Shown piece after piece: positions 1 to 8,209 of a stretch of 64,000 nt of DNA (position 1 is its first letter; every line of letters starts with the position of its first letter). The notes beneath the pieces are model-generated. The model had not been told where the DNA came from, did no database searches, and was given only the letters and a program-made list of their open reading frames with translations. A program made the position numbers and the translations under genes. This stretch comes from Lentimicrobiaceae bacterium (lineage in GTDB: Bacteria; Bacteroidota; Bacteroidia; Bacteroidales; F082): assembly GCA_015061295.1 (NCBI GenBank), contig SUWU01000001.1, forward strand, positions 43,309-107,308, read 5' to 3'.

Positions 1-985
1 AGAGATGACTCATGTCTTCCACGTAATGATACAAATCGGGGAAGCCCAAGGAGTGCGACATCTCATGACAGAGAGTAGATACAGTAAATTGTGATGCTGA
101 TTCTAATTGGAAGTTGAATGTTCCTACTTTTTTGCCGTTGATGTAAGCATCTTCTCCCATGGTCCACATGTGAGGCCAGAGGAGGTCGCTCCAATCACTG
201 ACGCCGCCTTTTACGACGAAGATGATATTATCGACCATGCCATCGTTATCGCGGTCAATGTTCAAGGTGTCTGGCACCTGATCGGCGATATATTCTATGG
301 CTCTTTTCAGAAGAGGGAACTCACGCTCGGCTTGGTTGGTGTAGCCTTCAGGGTTTGTCGTGGCATTGTATGGCATGTAATAATTTCTTGGATAGATGTC
401 TTCGTAAGCTATGATTTTGTCGCCTTCTGGCATAGGATAACAGTATGACTGCATCGCCAGCTGGTTGTATGTAGCTTTTTTGAAGTAGTTGTTCATGGAG
501 ATGTCGTAGTAGCCATCAGCGTTGAGCATAGATTCTATCGTTGATGCTGAGGTCGTCATGTCGCTGTCGCCTTTAAACTTAATAAACACGACGAGGTTGT
601 TATAAACGCCATGGTTAAGATTCCAGTCTCTTTTCTCAGTCACCTTCATAGCATCACGTTTTTTCTGATATTCTTTTTGTGATATGACGATGTTAGGCTT
701 GAGACCAATAGCTTTAGGATCTGATATTCCTGCTATATGTTCTGTAGGAATGATGTTGCCTTCGGCATCGGTGGTGGCATAGACGAAGTAGCCATCGGGA
801 GCCTGTACTATGGTGTATCCTTCCGCATCGTGGAGTCTATTGTAAAACTCATCACCAGAGATAAAACAATGCAAGACGGTTCCATCAGGTTGTGTTAATA
901 TTCTTTCAATGTTTTGAAAAGGAGCAGCGAAACCCAAAGTGACGCCGAATAGCAATATTGCAAAAAGTAAACCCTTGATTTTCAT
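1..985 (-). CDS. M6 family metalloprotease, secreted (partial, runs off the window start)
   Basis: The minus-strand reading frame opens at an ATG at 985 and is still open at base 1, so only the first 328 residues are visible. It starts with a signal peptide (MKIKGLLFAILLFG, then hydrophobic residues to about residue 20). A zinc-protease motif HEMSHSLGFPD lies at residues 307-317. This HExxHxxGxxD pattern, followed by LY, is typical of M6 (immune inhibitor A-like) peptidases. Such proteins are secreted zinc endopeptidases, and in T9SS bacteria often end in a sorting domain, which cannot be seen here. The gene is the last of a leftward series; a repeat array of about 115 bp separates its start from the rsmI stop. 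The family call is firm; the substrate is unknown. Confidence 0.85.
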   Translation of the reverse strand, partial: MKIKGLLFAILLFGVTLGFAAPFQNIERILTQPDGTVLHCFISGDEFYNRLHDAEGYTIVQAPDGYFVYATTDAEGNIIPTEHIAGISDPKAIGLKPNIVISQKEYQKKRDAMKVTEKRDWNLNHGVYNNLVVFIKFKGDSDMTTSASTIESMLNADGYYDISMNNYFKKATYNQLAMQSYCYPMPEGDKIIAYEDIYPRNYYMPYNATTNPEGYTNQAEREFPLLKRAIEYIADQVPDTLNIDRDNDGMVDNIIFVVKGGVSDWSDLLWPHMWTMGEDAYINGKKVGTFNFQLESASQFTVSTLCHEMSHSLGFPDLYHYVEDMSHL

Positions 986-1011
986 AATATAATATTTAGT
1001 TATTATTCTCT

Positions 1012-1128
1012 CATTATTCATTGTTCATCGTTCATTGTTCATCGTTCATCGTTCATTGTTCATTGTTCATTGTTCATCGTTCATTGTTCATCGTTCATTG
1101 TTCATTGTTCATTGTTCATTGTTCATTC
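1012..1128. repeat. Heptamer array TTCATTG/TTCATCG between rsmI and the M6 protease
   Basis: About sixteen head-to-tail 7-bp units (TTCATTG with TTCATCG variants) fill the gap. The array reaches into the last codons of rsmI, supplying its terminal Asn-Glu-Gln and stop. Read leftward the unit (CAATGAA) carries a TGA in one of every seven codons; read rightward it has no stop. There are no spacers, so it is not a CRISPR array. Confidence 0.9.
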
Positions 1129-1790
1129 CCCTCAATCACGATGACGATTTCGCCTTTTACTTCTTTTTGTTTGAAATAATCTATCACTTCGGCGAGTGTT
1201 CCTCTCACGTTTTCTTCGTATATCTTTGTCAATTCGCGAGCTACGGATACGTGGCGTTCAGGTCCGCACGTTTCTGCCAATTGTTCTAAGGTTTTAAGTA
1301 ATCTAAATGGTGACTCATAAAGTATTGTCGTATATTGGTTTTTAGCTATTTCGTTGATTTTAGTCTGGCGTCCTTTTTTATGAGGGAGGAAGCCTTCGAA
1401 GATAAAATGGTCGGCCGACAATCCTGAGTTGACGAGTGCTGGGACGAAGGCTGTAGCGCCTGGGAGACATTCCACTTCTATGCCGAGTCGGAGGCACTCT
1501 CTTACAAGGAGGAAGCCTGGGTCTGAGATCGCCGGCGTGCCAGCATCTGTTACTAAAGCCATCTTCTCGCCGGCGAGGATGCGCTCCGCATATGATGTGA
1601 CAACCTTATGCTCGTTGTTGATATGAAACGCCATCATAGGTTTGCTGATGTCGTAATGTCTCAATAAATTACCACTTGTACGTGTGTCTTCCGCAAGAAT
1701 AACATCCACTTCCTCACGTAAGATGCGTAAGGCTCGTAATGTGATGTCTTCCAAATTGCCTATCGGCGTCGGTACTAAATATAACTTCAT
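1116..1790 (-). CDS. rsmI: 16S rRNA (cytidine-1402-2'-O)-methyltransferase RsmI
   Basis: This 224-residue tetrapyrrole-methylase-fold enzyme would use SAM to 2'-O-methylate C1402 of 16S rRNA in the decoding centre. Visible family motifs are LVPTPIGNLEDIT near the N-terminus, AEDTRTSGNLL around residue 35, VTDAGTPAISDPG around residue 80, LPGATAFVPALVNSGL around residue 110, and FEGFLPHKKGRQ. It lacks the extra C-terminal region of the roughly 285-residue E. coli protein, so this is a short form. The last residues (NEQ) and the stop come from the adjoining heptamer array, so the natural C-terminus appears to have been rewritten by repeats. The start ATG abuts a second short repeat upstream. 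Confidence 0.95.
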   Translation of the reverse strand: MKLYLVPTPIGNLEDITLRALRILREEVDVILAEDTRTSGNLLRHYDISKPMMAFHINNEHKVVTSYAERILAGEKMALVTDAGTPAISDPGFLLVRECLRLGIEVECLPGATAFVPALVNSGLSADHFIFEGFLPHKKGRQTKINEIAKNQYTTILYESPFRLLKTLEQLAETCGPERHVSVARELTKIYEENVRGTLAEVIDYFKQKEVKGEIVIVIEGNEQ

Positions 1791-1815
1791 AATTCATAAT
1801 TCATAATTCATAATC
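1788..1815. repeat. Short heptamer run (ATTCATA) upstream of rsmI
   Basis: Three to four head-to-tail copies of a 7-bp unit, starting at the rsmI start codon. They are followed by related but diverged TTATGCATTG-type sequence up to the stop of the next minus-strand gene. Confidence 0.75.
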
Positions 1816-1833
1816 CTGATTATGCATTGTGCA

Positions 1834-2700
1834 TTAAGAATTATGAATTGATATAAATCTTCTTTCAACTAAGTCGTTTAATTTTTTATAAGCCTCCGAC
1901 TCACAATCCCATTGATATTCTATCTGTAACTCGCTCATGTAAGTCTTGGCACCAAGTAAGGTAGAGAAACTATTTAATGCTCTTATGGATTTGTTGTACT
2001 TGTCCATATTTGAGTCGAACAACTCGTTGAGTAACATAAATCTGTCGTTGAGGTCTATGGCTGCCATCAAATCACTGATGCCCTTCTTCTGCAACACAGA
2101 AGCTAAACTGTTATCCTCAGATTGTTCTAATTTATCGCTGATAGTACGAACTATATTGTCAGAACTCGGACTCTTGATGTAAGAACGGATTCCAGAATCT
2201 TCTTCTTTTGGATCTTGGGGACAGGGAACAGGGGACGAATTATCAGAATCATTGTCAGAGTCAATGTCAAAGTCAATGTCAAAGTCATTGTCATCGTCAT
2301 TGTCAAAGTCATTGTCAGAATCATTGTCAGAATCATTGTCATTGTCATTGTCAGCATCAATGTCATTGTCAGCGTCAATGTCAAAGTCAATGTCATTGTC
2401 ATTGTCAGCATCATTGTCAAAGTCATTGTCAAAGTCCATTTTAAACTCTCTATCATCCTCTGCATCCTCTACACTCTCATTATTTTCAATTTCCATCGGA
2501 ATAGAATCGACATCCATGTTACAGTTTACAGAACAGATAGTGTCGTACAACTTTCTCGTGTTTTCCATTAGCATATCGACATCAAGCTGACTCAGAAGTT
2601 TGCCGTGTCTGATTAAGAAATTAACCTGATTAGACATTTTGCCTAAAATCTCTGCGATAGAAAAAATCACACTATTTTGTCCTTTATTTGATTGCTCCAT
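1834..2700 (-). CDS. Hypothetical protein with a long Asp/Asn repeat tract
   Basis: I do not recognise this 288-residue protein. It has no signal peptide or membrane segment. Residues about 1-75 look helical. Residues about 88-155 are an almost pure Asp/Asn/Ile/Phe/Ser tract (DND, DFD, DID, DSD) encoded by hexanucleotide repeats. Residues about 165-288 are again ordinary and largely helical (for example DKLEQSEDNSLASVLQKKG). The ordinary flanks on both sides, plus a good promoter, argue for a real gene with an expanded low-complexity middle. The acidic tract resembles Sdr-type or Ca2+-binding repeats only in composition. Function unknown. Confidence 0.6.
   Translation of the reverse strand: MEQSNKGQNSVIFSIAEILGKMSNQVNFLIRHGKLLSQLDVDMLMENTRKLYDTICSVNCNMDVDSIPMEIENNESVEDAEDDREFKMDFDNDFDNDADNDNDIDFDIDADNDIDADNDNDNDSDNDSDNDFDNDDDNDFDIDFDIDSDNDSDNSSPVPCPQDPKEEDSGIRSYIKSPSSDNIVRTISDKLEQSEDNSLASVLQKKGISDLMAAIDLNDRFMLLNELFDSNMDKYNKSIRALNSFSTLLGAKTYMSELQIEYQWDCESEAYKKLNDLVERRFISIHNS
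2241..2436. repeat. In-gene hexamer array GTCATT/GTCAAT/GTCAGA
   Basis: About 32 head-to-tail 6-bp units inside the 1834-2700 gene. Because the unit is a multiple of three, copy-number change alters the length of the Asp/Asn tract without changing frame. The same units occur in the 11.5 kb spacer and inside the genes at 8275 and 15377. Confidence 0.9.
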
Positions 2701-2713
2701 ATGAAATATTTTT

Positions 2714-2721
2714 TACCTTTG
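2714..2721 (+). promoter_or_regulatory. -7 element TACCTTTG for the Omp85-like gene
   Basis: Matches the Bacteroidota -7 consensus TAnnTTTG, about 70 bp before the ATG at 2792. It lies 10 bp from an opposed -7 element, so the two divergent promoters overlap. No clear -33 TTTG was found. Confidence 0.55.
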
Positions 2722-2731
2722 CTTGACTGAA

Positions 2732-2739
2732 CAAAAATA
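2732..2739 (-). promoter_or_regulatory. -7 element TATTTTTG for the Asp/Asn-repeat gene
   Basis: Read on the minus strand this is TAnnTTTG, about 31 bp before the start at 2700. It faces the plus-strand -7 element at 2714-2721. Confidence 0.55.
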
Positions 2740-2791
2740 CGTTTTTTTTAAATAGCTTTTATTGATAACGACGTAAAATTGAAAATAATAT

Positions 2792-4345
2792 ATGGATATG
2801 ATAAATAGTAAAAAATTATTAATAATGATGTCGATGTTGTTGATGTCATTAGTATTACAACCAGAAGTTGTAGCTCAGAGATTAGTCGATGAAAATCAGA
2901 AAGCAGTTTTGACAGTTCAAAAGCCAATAACTAATAGCCAACAGCCAACAGCTAATAGCCAACAGCCAACAGCCAACAGCCAACAGCCAAAAGCCAAAAA
3001 GGAGAAGATTTACAATGAGAAAGGCGAACTTATCAAGCAAGGATGGAACATCGGCCCGTTGCCTGTGGTGGGTTATAACTCCGACCTCGGTTTTCAATAC
3101 GGAGCTTGTGTCGATATTTTCAATTATGGCGATGGCTCACGTTATCCTAAGTTCGATTACAAGATGAATCTTGAAGTCTCGGCTTATACCAAAGGTTCGC
3201 TCAACCTTCGTTTCTATGGTGATTTCTATAACCTTCTTCCTAACTCGCGTCTCTTCGTCGATGCAGGTTATTTCACCGATAAACGCTTCGAGTTCTACGG
3301 ATTCAACGGTTACGCATCGCCTCTTTATGATGATATTTATGTTTTAAGCCAACAGCCAACAGCTAATAGCCAACAGCAATTGATAGAGAATTTCGATCCT
3401 GACTTCAAGAGCGTATTCTACAGAATGAAACGTAACCAATTCAGATTCAACTCCAGTTTTCGTAGTCAATTTGGTTTTGGTGAGAATATATACTATGGTG
3501 TAGGGCTGAGTTATTTCAACTACGACATGGGAAGGATTGAAATTCAGAACGAAGAATATCAATACGATAAGCAGATGACATTATACGAATTATATCGCGA
3601 AAGCGGTCTCATAAAAGAAAACGAAGCCGACGGAGGTAACGTCACTCAACTCAAACTCTCATTTATCTACGACACAAAAAATCATGATAGCGACCCTACG
3701 AGAGGAACATATTTCGAAGCAACTCTCACTGGTGCTCCCGACATCATTGACGGCGAAGGCTATAGTCATGTCACTTTCAATGCCGTTTGGCAACATTATG
3801 TTCCTATCATCAAAGAAGATCTCACCTTCGCTTATCGTGTCGTGACTCAAAATCTCGTAGCTGGTGACATTCCATATTATGCGATGTTTAACTCTAATAT
3901 GTTGTTTTATAAAAAGATGTCAACCGACGCTATGGGTGGTAATAACTCAGTTCGTGGTATCAATAGAAATAGGGTAGTAGGTGAAGGTTATGCCTGGCTC
4001 AACGCTGAATTGCGCTGGAAGATAGTAGGTTTTCAATTCATAAATCAGAATTGGAATATCGCTATTAACCCATTCCTCGACGCTGGCATGGTGACACAAA
4101 ATGTCGATCTTGCAGAGCAAAAAACTGCATGGAATAAAATAGAAGAGAAATATCAGATTTCTCCAGAAGATGCTAAAGATCTTATCTATAGTGGGTTAGA
4201 TGAAGGTATTCACACTTCAGCAGGCTGTGGTCTTAAAATAATCATGAATAAAAATTTCATCATCTCAGCAGAAGCAGCTAAAGCCTTAGACGCAAGAGAC
4301 GGCGATAATCTGAAAGTATATATCGGATTTAATTACCTGTTTTAA
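2792..4345 (+). CDS. Omp85/BamA-like outer membrane beta-barrel protein
   Basis: This 517-residue protein has a signal peptide (hydrophobic core about residues 9-25, ending VVAQ) and then a barrel rich in alternating aromatic segments. The C-terminal third has the surface-antigen (Omp85 superfamily) signature: a GGNNSVRG-type turn (residues about 388-395), then GYAWLNAELRWKIV, and a final strand ending in Phe (VYIGFNYLF). No POTRA domains are visible, so it is more like the short barrel-only members than BamA. Two repeat-encoded insertions interrupt it: a NSQQPTA heptapeptide series at residues about 47-69, just after the signal peptide, and a shorter copy around residues 186-196 inside the barrel, probably in a loop. 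Substrate unknown. Confidence 0.8.
   Translation: MDMINSKKLLIMMSMLLMSLVLQPEVVAQRLVDENQKAVLTVQKPITNSQQPTANSQQPTANSQQPKAKKEKIYNEKGELIKQGWNIGPLPVVGYNSDLGFQYGACVDIFNYGDGSRYPKFDYKMNLEVSAYTKGSLNLRFYGDFYNLLPNSRLFVDAGYFTDKRFEFYGFNGYASPLYDDIYVLSQQPTANSQQQLIENFDPDFKSVFYRMKRNQFRFNSSFRSQFGFGENIYYGVGLSYFNYDMGRIEIQNEEYQYDKQMTLYELYRESGLIKENEADGGNVTQLKLSFIYDTKNHDSDPTRGTYFEATLTGAPDIIDGEGYSHVTFNAVWQHYVPIIKEDLTFAYRVVTQNLVAGDIPYYAMFNSNMLFYKKMSTDAMGGNNSVRGINRNRVVGEGYAWLNAELRWKIVGFQFINQNWNIAINPFLDAGMVTQNVDLAEQKTAWNKIEEKYQISPEDAKDLIYSGLDEGIHTSAGCGLKIIMNKNFIISAEAAKALDARDGDNLKVYIGFNYLF
2922..2997. repeat. In-frame heptamer array GCCAACA near the start of the Omp85-like gene
   Basis: About ten 7-bp units (GCCAACA with CTAATA variants). 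Three units make 21 bp, giving the heptapeptide NSQQPTA. The pure unit is free of stops in every frame on both strands. Gain or loss of one unit shifts the downstream frame. Confidence 0.9.
3348..3377. repeat. Second in-frame GCCAACA heptamer run in the Omp85-like gene
   Basis: About four units of the same heptamer as at 2922-2997, encoding SQQPTANSQQQ between two barrel strands. The same unit occurs in the genes at 45050 and 49239 and in several spacers. Confidence 0.85.
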
Positions 4346-4425
4346 ATTATCATTATTTAACAAAATACTAATACCGAATAAAACAATTTTAACGTTTGAA
4401 ACATTAATAATTAAAAATAGATCTT

Positions 4426-5487
4426 ATGAAAACATTGAGAAGATTAACTCTTATGATGGTTGCATTGTTGATGACAGCAACTATCGCTTTAGCACAACAG
4501 AAACCTAATATCCGTATTCTCGCTACTGGCGGAACTATCGCTGGTTCAGGTACTTCATCGACAGCTACAAACTACACCGCTGGTCAGATGGCTATCGCTA
4601 CCTTGTTGGAAGCAGTTCCTGAACTTCAAGATATCGCCAACTGCGAAGGCGAACAAGTTGTTCGTATCGGCTCTCAAGATATGAGCGACGAAGTGTGGCT
4701 GATACTTGCTAAGAGAATCAACGAGTTGTTGAAAGACAAAGATGTCGATGGCATCGTTATCACTCACGGCACCGACACCATGGAAGAGACAGCTTACTTC
4801 TTGAACCTCGTCGTCAATAGCGACAAACCTGTCGTTTTGGTTGGTGCGATGCGTCCTTCAACAGCTATCAGCGCCGATGGACCTCGTAACCTCTATAACG
4901 CCGTTGTTACAGCAGCATCTCCAGAGTCGAGAGGCAAAGGTGTTCTCGTCGTGATGAACGACAATATCCTCGGAGCCGAAAGCGTGACAAAGATGAATAC
5001 TACAAGCGTGCAGACATTCCAAGCTCCTAACGCTGGTCCTCTTGGCTACGTATTCAATAGCAAGGTGTTCTACAACCAGGAGCCTCTTAAAAAACACACA
5101 ACAGCTTCGGTGTTCGACGTTACAAACTTAGACAAACTTCCTAAAGTCGGTATCGTTTATAGTCACGCTGGCGTCAATGCCGACATGGTTGAACCAATGT
5201 TGAAGAACGACTATCAAGGCATCATCCACGCTGGTGTAGGTAACGGCAACATTCACAAAGATGTATTCCCAGTATTGGAAAAAGCACGTAAGAAAGGAAT
5301 CCAAGTCGTTCGTTCTTCACGCGTTCCAACAGGACCAAGCACATTAGATAATGAAGTCGATGACGCTAAATATCAATTCGTGGCATCACAACAGCTCAAC
5401 CCACAAAAGGCTCGTATCTTGTTGATGCTCGCCTTGACAAAGACAAACGACTGGCAAGAAATTCAAGAATATTTTAATGAGTATTAA
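4426..5487 (+). CDS. ansB: Type II L-asparaginase, exported
   Basis: This 353-residue enzyme would hydrolyse asparagine to aspartate and ammonia in the periplasm. A signal peptide ends near ALAQ (residues 1-24). The first active-site motif ILATGGTIAG carries the nucleophilic threonine T37. The second motif THGTDTMEET gives T113-D117. The GAMRPSTAISADGPRNL stretch (around residues 141-157) and the VPTGPST region near the C-terminus are also family hallmarks. Length is normal. It sits between an Omp85-like gene and a porin with wide spacers, so it is probably transcribed alone. A role in amino-acid fermentation fits the peptidases elsewhere in the window. Confidence 0.95.
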   Translation: MKTLRRLTLMMVALLMTATIALAQQKPNIRILATGGTIAGSGTSSTATNYTAGQMAIATLLEAVPELQDIANCEGEQVVRIGSQDMSDEVWLILAKRINELLKDKDVDGIVITHGTDTMEETAYFLNLVVNSDKPVVLVGAMRPSTAISADGPRNLYNAVVTAASPESRGKGVLVVMNDNILGAESVTKMNTTSVQTFQAPNAGPLGYVFNSKVFYNQEPLKKHTTASVFDVTNLDKLPKVGIVYSHAGVNADMVEPMLKNDYQGIIHAGVGNGNIHKDVFPVLEKARKKGIQVVRSSRVPTGPSTLDNEVDDAKYQFVASQQLNPQKARILLMLALTKTNDWQEIQEYFNEY

Positions 5488-5606
5488 GATGCTAAGATGC
5501 TAAGATGCTAAGATGCTAAGTATGCTAAGATGCTAAGTATGCTAAGATGCTAAGTATGCTAAGTATGCTAAGATGCTAAGTATGCTAAGTATGCTAAGAT
5601 GCTAAG
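5486..5606. repeat. Octamer/nonamer array GATGCTAA / ATGCTAAGT
   Basis: About fourteen head-to-tail copies of GATGCTAA with interspersed 9-bp ATGCTAAGT units, starting at the ansB stop. It contains TAA or TAG in-frame in both directions, so it cannot be coding. It occupies almost all of the region upstream of the porin gene, where I find no TAnnTTTG element. Confidence 0.9.
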
Positions 5607-5641
5607 CACACTTAGTACACTCAAATTTAATACATTTTATT

Positions 5642-6841
5642 ATGAAGAAACTTTTAACATTATTATTCGTCGCTTTTTGTGCGATGGGCTTGAATGCTCA
5701 GGAGAAATCTTTATATGAAGAGCTTTCGGGTGTGAAGAAAAAGACTGATAAATTCAATCTTTACATGAATATGAACGGCAGCTTCGACGCTATGTTCAAC
5801 GACAACGGCTTCGACTATGGCAAGTTCAATATGCGTCAGCTTCGTATCGAGGCTAAAGGCAATGTCAACGAATGGCTTTCATATCGTTGGCGTCAACGTC
5901 TCAACCGTCCTAACAATGGCGGCGACAATATCGACAACCTTCCTACTTCTATCGACATCGCTGGCATCGGAGTAAAATTAGGTGACAAGTTCTCCATCTT
6001 CGCTGGTAAACAATGTGCAGCTTACGGCGGATTCGAGTTCGATGCTAACCCAATCGAGATTTATGAATACAGCGACATGATCGAATATATGAACAACTTC
6101 ATGACAGGTATCAATATCGGTTATGATTTCATGGAAGGACAACAACTCAACTTCCAAGTCTTGAATAGCTTAAATGGCGATTTTTATAGCATGTATGGAA
6201 ATTTCGGTTTGGAAAAAGATATCTTTGGCAATGATGTAATCGTTGCTACTCCTTCAAAACTTCCTTTGGTTTATACTTTGAACTGGAACGGTAACTTCGC
6301 TAATGTTTATAAGACACGTTGGTCGGCATCTCTCATGAGTCAGGCTGAAGGCAAGAACTTATATTACTTCGCTCTTGGTAATGAGTTGACACTCGGTAAG
6401 TTTAATATGTACTTAGACTTTATGTATTCTAACGATGCCATCGACAGAGGCGGAATTGTGACAAATATTGTTGGAACACAAAATGGTCATAATATTTTGG
6501 ACGCATCATATTTCTCTATTGTTACAAAATTGAACTATCGTTTTGCTGAGAAATGGAATGTCTTTGTAAAAGGCATGTATGAAACAGCTTCTATTGAAGG
6601 AGGAGAACAAAGACATTATAATTCGGAAGATAATGTTACTAGAATTATTCGTCCAGGTCAATATCGCACGTCGTTAGGTTATCTCGGCGGCATCGAATAT
6701 TATCCGATGGAAAGCAATTTACATTTCTTCCTCACATACGTAGGACGTCATTATATCTATAATGAAGCTCGTGTAAATAAAGCAGATTATAGCACAAATC
6801 GTGTTTCGGTAGGATTCATTTATCAATTACCGATGTTTTGA
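5642..6841 (+). CDS. Phosphate-selective porin O/P-type outer membrane protein
   Basis: This 399-residue protein has a signal peptide (ending GLNAQ, about residue 20). The barrel opens with an O/P porin-like sequence: YMNMNGSFDAMFND, then KFNMRQLRIEAKGNVNEWLSYRWRQ (residues about 61-85). GVKLGDKFSIFAGKQ follows around residues 110-125, and the chain ends in a Phe-terminated strand (FIYQLPMF). This resembles the OprO/OprP family (PF07396). Bacteroidota members are general outer membrane channels, and phosphate selectivity is not shown here. The upstream region is a repeat array, and the gene ends in a convergent terminator shared with the next gene. Confidence 0.8.
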   Translation: MKKLLTLLFVAFCAMGLNAQEKSLYEELSGVKKKTDKFNLYMNMNGSFDAMFNDNGFDYGKFNMRQLRIEAKGNVNEWLSYRWRQRLNRPNNGGDNIDNLPTSIDIAGIGVKLGDKFSIFAGKQCAAYGGFEFDANPIEIYEYSDMIEYMNNFMTGINIGYDFMEGQQLNFQVLNSLNGDFYSMYGNFGLEKDIFGNDVIVATPSKLPLVYTLNWNGNFANVYKTRWSASLMSQAEGKNLYYFALGNELTLGKFNMYLDFMYSNDAIDRGGIVTNIVGTQNGHNILDASYFSIVTKLNYRFAEKWNVFVKGMYETASIEGGEQRHYNSEDNVTRIIRPGQYRTSLGYLGGIEYYPMESNLHFFLTYVGRHYIYNEARVNKADYSTNRVSVGFIYQLPMF

Positions 6842-6856
6842 TAAAATCTGAGAATC

Positions 6857-6892
6857 TGAAAACCTGAGAATCTGAGAATTTTCAGGTTTTCA
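6857..6892. terminator. Bidirectional terminator between convergent genes
   Basis: Inverted repeat TGAAAACCTGA / TCAGGTTTTCA (arms at 6857-6867 and 6882-6892) with A/T-rich flanks on both sides. It sits between the porin (+) and the acyltransferase (-) and is built from the local CTGAGAAT repeat units. Confidence 0.7.
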
Positions 6893-6929
6893 ATTTTTTC
6901 AGATTTTAATTTTTCAATTTTTCAGATTT

Positions 6930-8186
6930 TCAGATTTTCAGTTTCTTATTAAACATCCATTTCACATCAGAAATCCATCGTCTCAAGAACTCGCCGAAAT
7001 CGACAAAGTACATATATGATGGATAAAAAAGTAAAGTCGATATTGTCGCAACTTTCCAAGGTAAGAAGCAGAATGTAAGAACGATACATAATGTCGTTAA
7101 GATTGGATGCAAGACGAACTCGACTCCGAAACTCACAGTGTTGCCCCATGCTTTGTCCTTGAAACTGTTTTTAAGAATCTTGGTCACCAGCCATATCGGC
7201 AGGTTAGCGACAGCCGAAGCTATATAATAAGGTAGTCCCAACAAAGCGACTAAGGTTTTCCACAGCACTGTTCCGAAAATATTTTTCTTGGTGACGGAAG
7301 TGACAGAGATGCCTTTCTTCTTACGTTTCTTTATGAACTTATCGACTTTCTCGAATTTCTCTTTCGCCTTCTCAGGCTCTTTTTCTTTCCACTCCAAAAT
7401 CTCTTTTATCGTCTTCTGGTTATTTTCAAGACGTTCATCTAAACCGCCTTTCAATCCGGATTTTATCTTCGTCATTTCCCAGATGGCTTCATAATTCTCT
7501 TCATTATCAGGAATGAATGAAATCAGACTCGATAGACGTTCTGTAAACATCTCACGTAAGTTGTTAAGGATGACAGCCTCATTCTCGTCTTTATGATTAT
7601 TGACATATTCTGTTACATTGATAGGCTCGCCGAAAGTCACCAAAGCTGTTGAGCGATAACGGAAATAATCGCCGTATTCTATTCCTGTAGGGACTAGATA
7701 TACGGGTTTCTCGTGACCAAAATCGTTGTTGGCTTTCAAAGCGATATGGAAAATGCCTTTGCTGAGCTGACGTAACGAATGCTTCGTTCTGTGAGCAGCT
7801 TCTGGATAAAGGAAGAGTTTTACCTCATCATGAACTACATCGGCAGCTTTATCTATGATTTCTGCGTTGTTGTCCTTCACGCTTTTAAATCCATCACGGA
7901 TACGATAAATCGGAAGGATGCGTAAGAAAAACATTATCTTGGCTACCGTAGGCTTCTTGAAAATGTCGCCTCTTGCTATGAATACTTTTTTCTCGTGGTT
8001 CATGCAGAGAAGCACTAATGCATCCATCAAAGTGTTAGTGTGATTGGCCCCGAAAATACATGCGGCATTTTGTGGAATCTTATCATAACCAACGACTTTA
8101 TAACGACGAAAAGCCTTTCTTACATGATAATCTACATACGGTCTTAAAAAAGAATATAGTTTGTTGTCATCTTGAATCTTACTCAT
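6930..8186 (-). CDS. PlsC-like glycerophospholipid acyltransferase, membrane-bound
   Basis: This 418-residue LPLAT-superfamily protein probably acylates lysophosphatidate or a related lipid. The catalytic block reads GANHTNTLMD (H49-D55). This is the NHxNxLMD variant common in Bacteroidota, one residue longer than the textbook HX4D. Substrate-binding blocks include LPIYRIRDG and FLYPEAAHR, the latter replacing the usual FPEG. Residues about 255-300 are a charged, Lys/Glu-rich stretch. Two or three hydrophobic segments follow (around 305-375), and the C-terminus is basic. It is transcribed alone, leftward, from a good -7 element. Confidence 0.82.
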   Translation of the reverse strand: MSKIQDDNKLYSFLRPYVDYHVRKAFRRYKVVGYDKIPQNAACIFGANHTNTLMDALVLLCMNHEKKVFIARGDIFKKPTVAKIMFFLRILPIYRIRDGFKSVKDNNAEIIDKAADVVHDEVKLFLYPEAAHRTKHSLRQLSKGIFHIALKANNDFGHEKPVYLVPTGIEYGDYFRYRSTALVTFGEPINVTEYVNNHKDENEAVILNNLREMFTERLSSLISFIPDNEENYEAIWEMTKIKSGLKGGLDERLENNQKTIKEILEWKEKEPEKAKEKFEKVDKFIKKRKKKGISVTSVTKKNIFGTVLWKTLVALLGLPYYIASAVANLPIWLVTKILKNSFKDKAWGNTVSFGVEFVLHPILTTLCIVLTFCFLPWKVATISTLLFYPSYMYFVDFGEFLRRWISDVKWMFNKKLKI

Positions 8187-8209
8187 GATAATGTTTTTTT
8201 ATTAAGCCA

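Noticed and set aside
107..448. Plus-strand ORF of 113 codons near the window start
   Set aside because: It lies opposite the M6 protease frame, which has a signal peptide and an HExxHxxGxxD motif; the plus-strand translation has no recognisable features.
1035..1289. Plus-strand ORF starting in the TTCATTG array
   Set aside because: Its first part is translated repeat (FIVHCS) and the rest lies antisense to rsmI. The open frame follows from the heptamer having no stop on that strand.
2151..2590. Several overlapping ORFs on both strands around the hexamer array
   Set aside because: The hexamer array is open in many frames, so these are shadows. Only the 1834-2700 frame has ordinary flanking sequence on both sides and a promoter.
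5486..5606. Possible CRISPR array
   Set aside because: Units are 8-9 bp head to tail with no spacers, and there are no cas genes in the window. The same holds for the arrays at 1012, 11438, 12169 and 16540.
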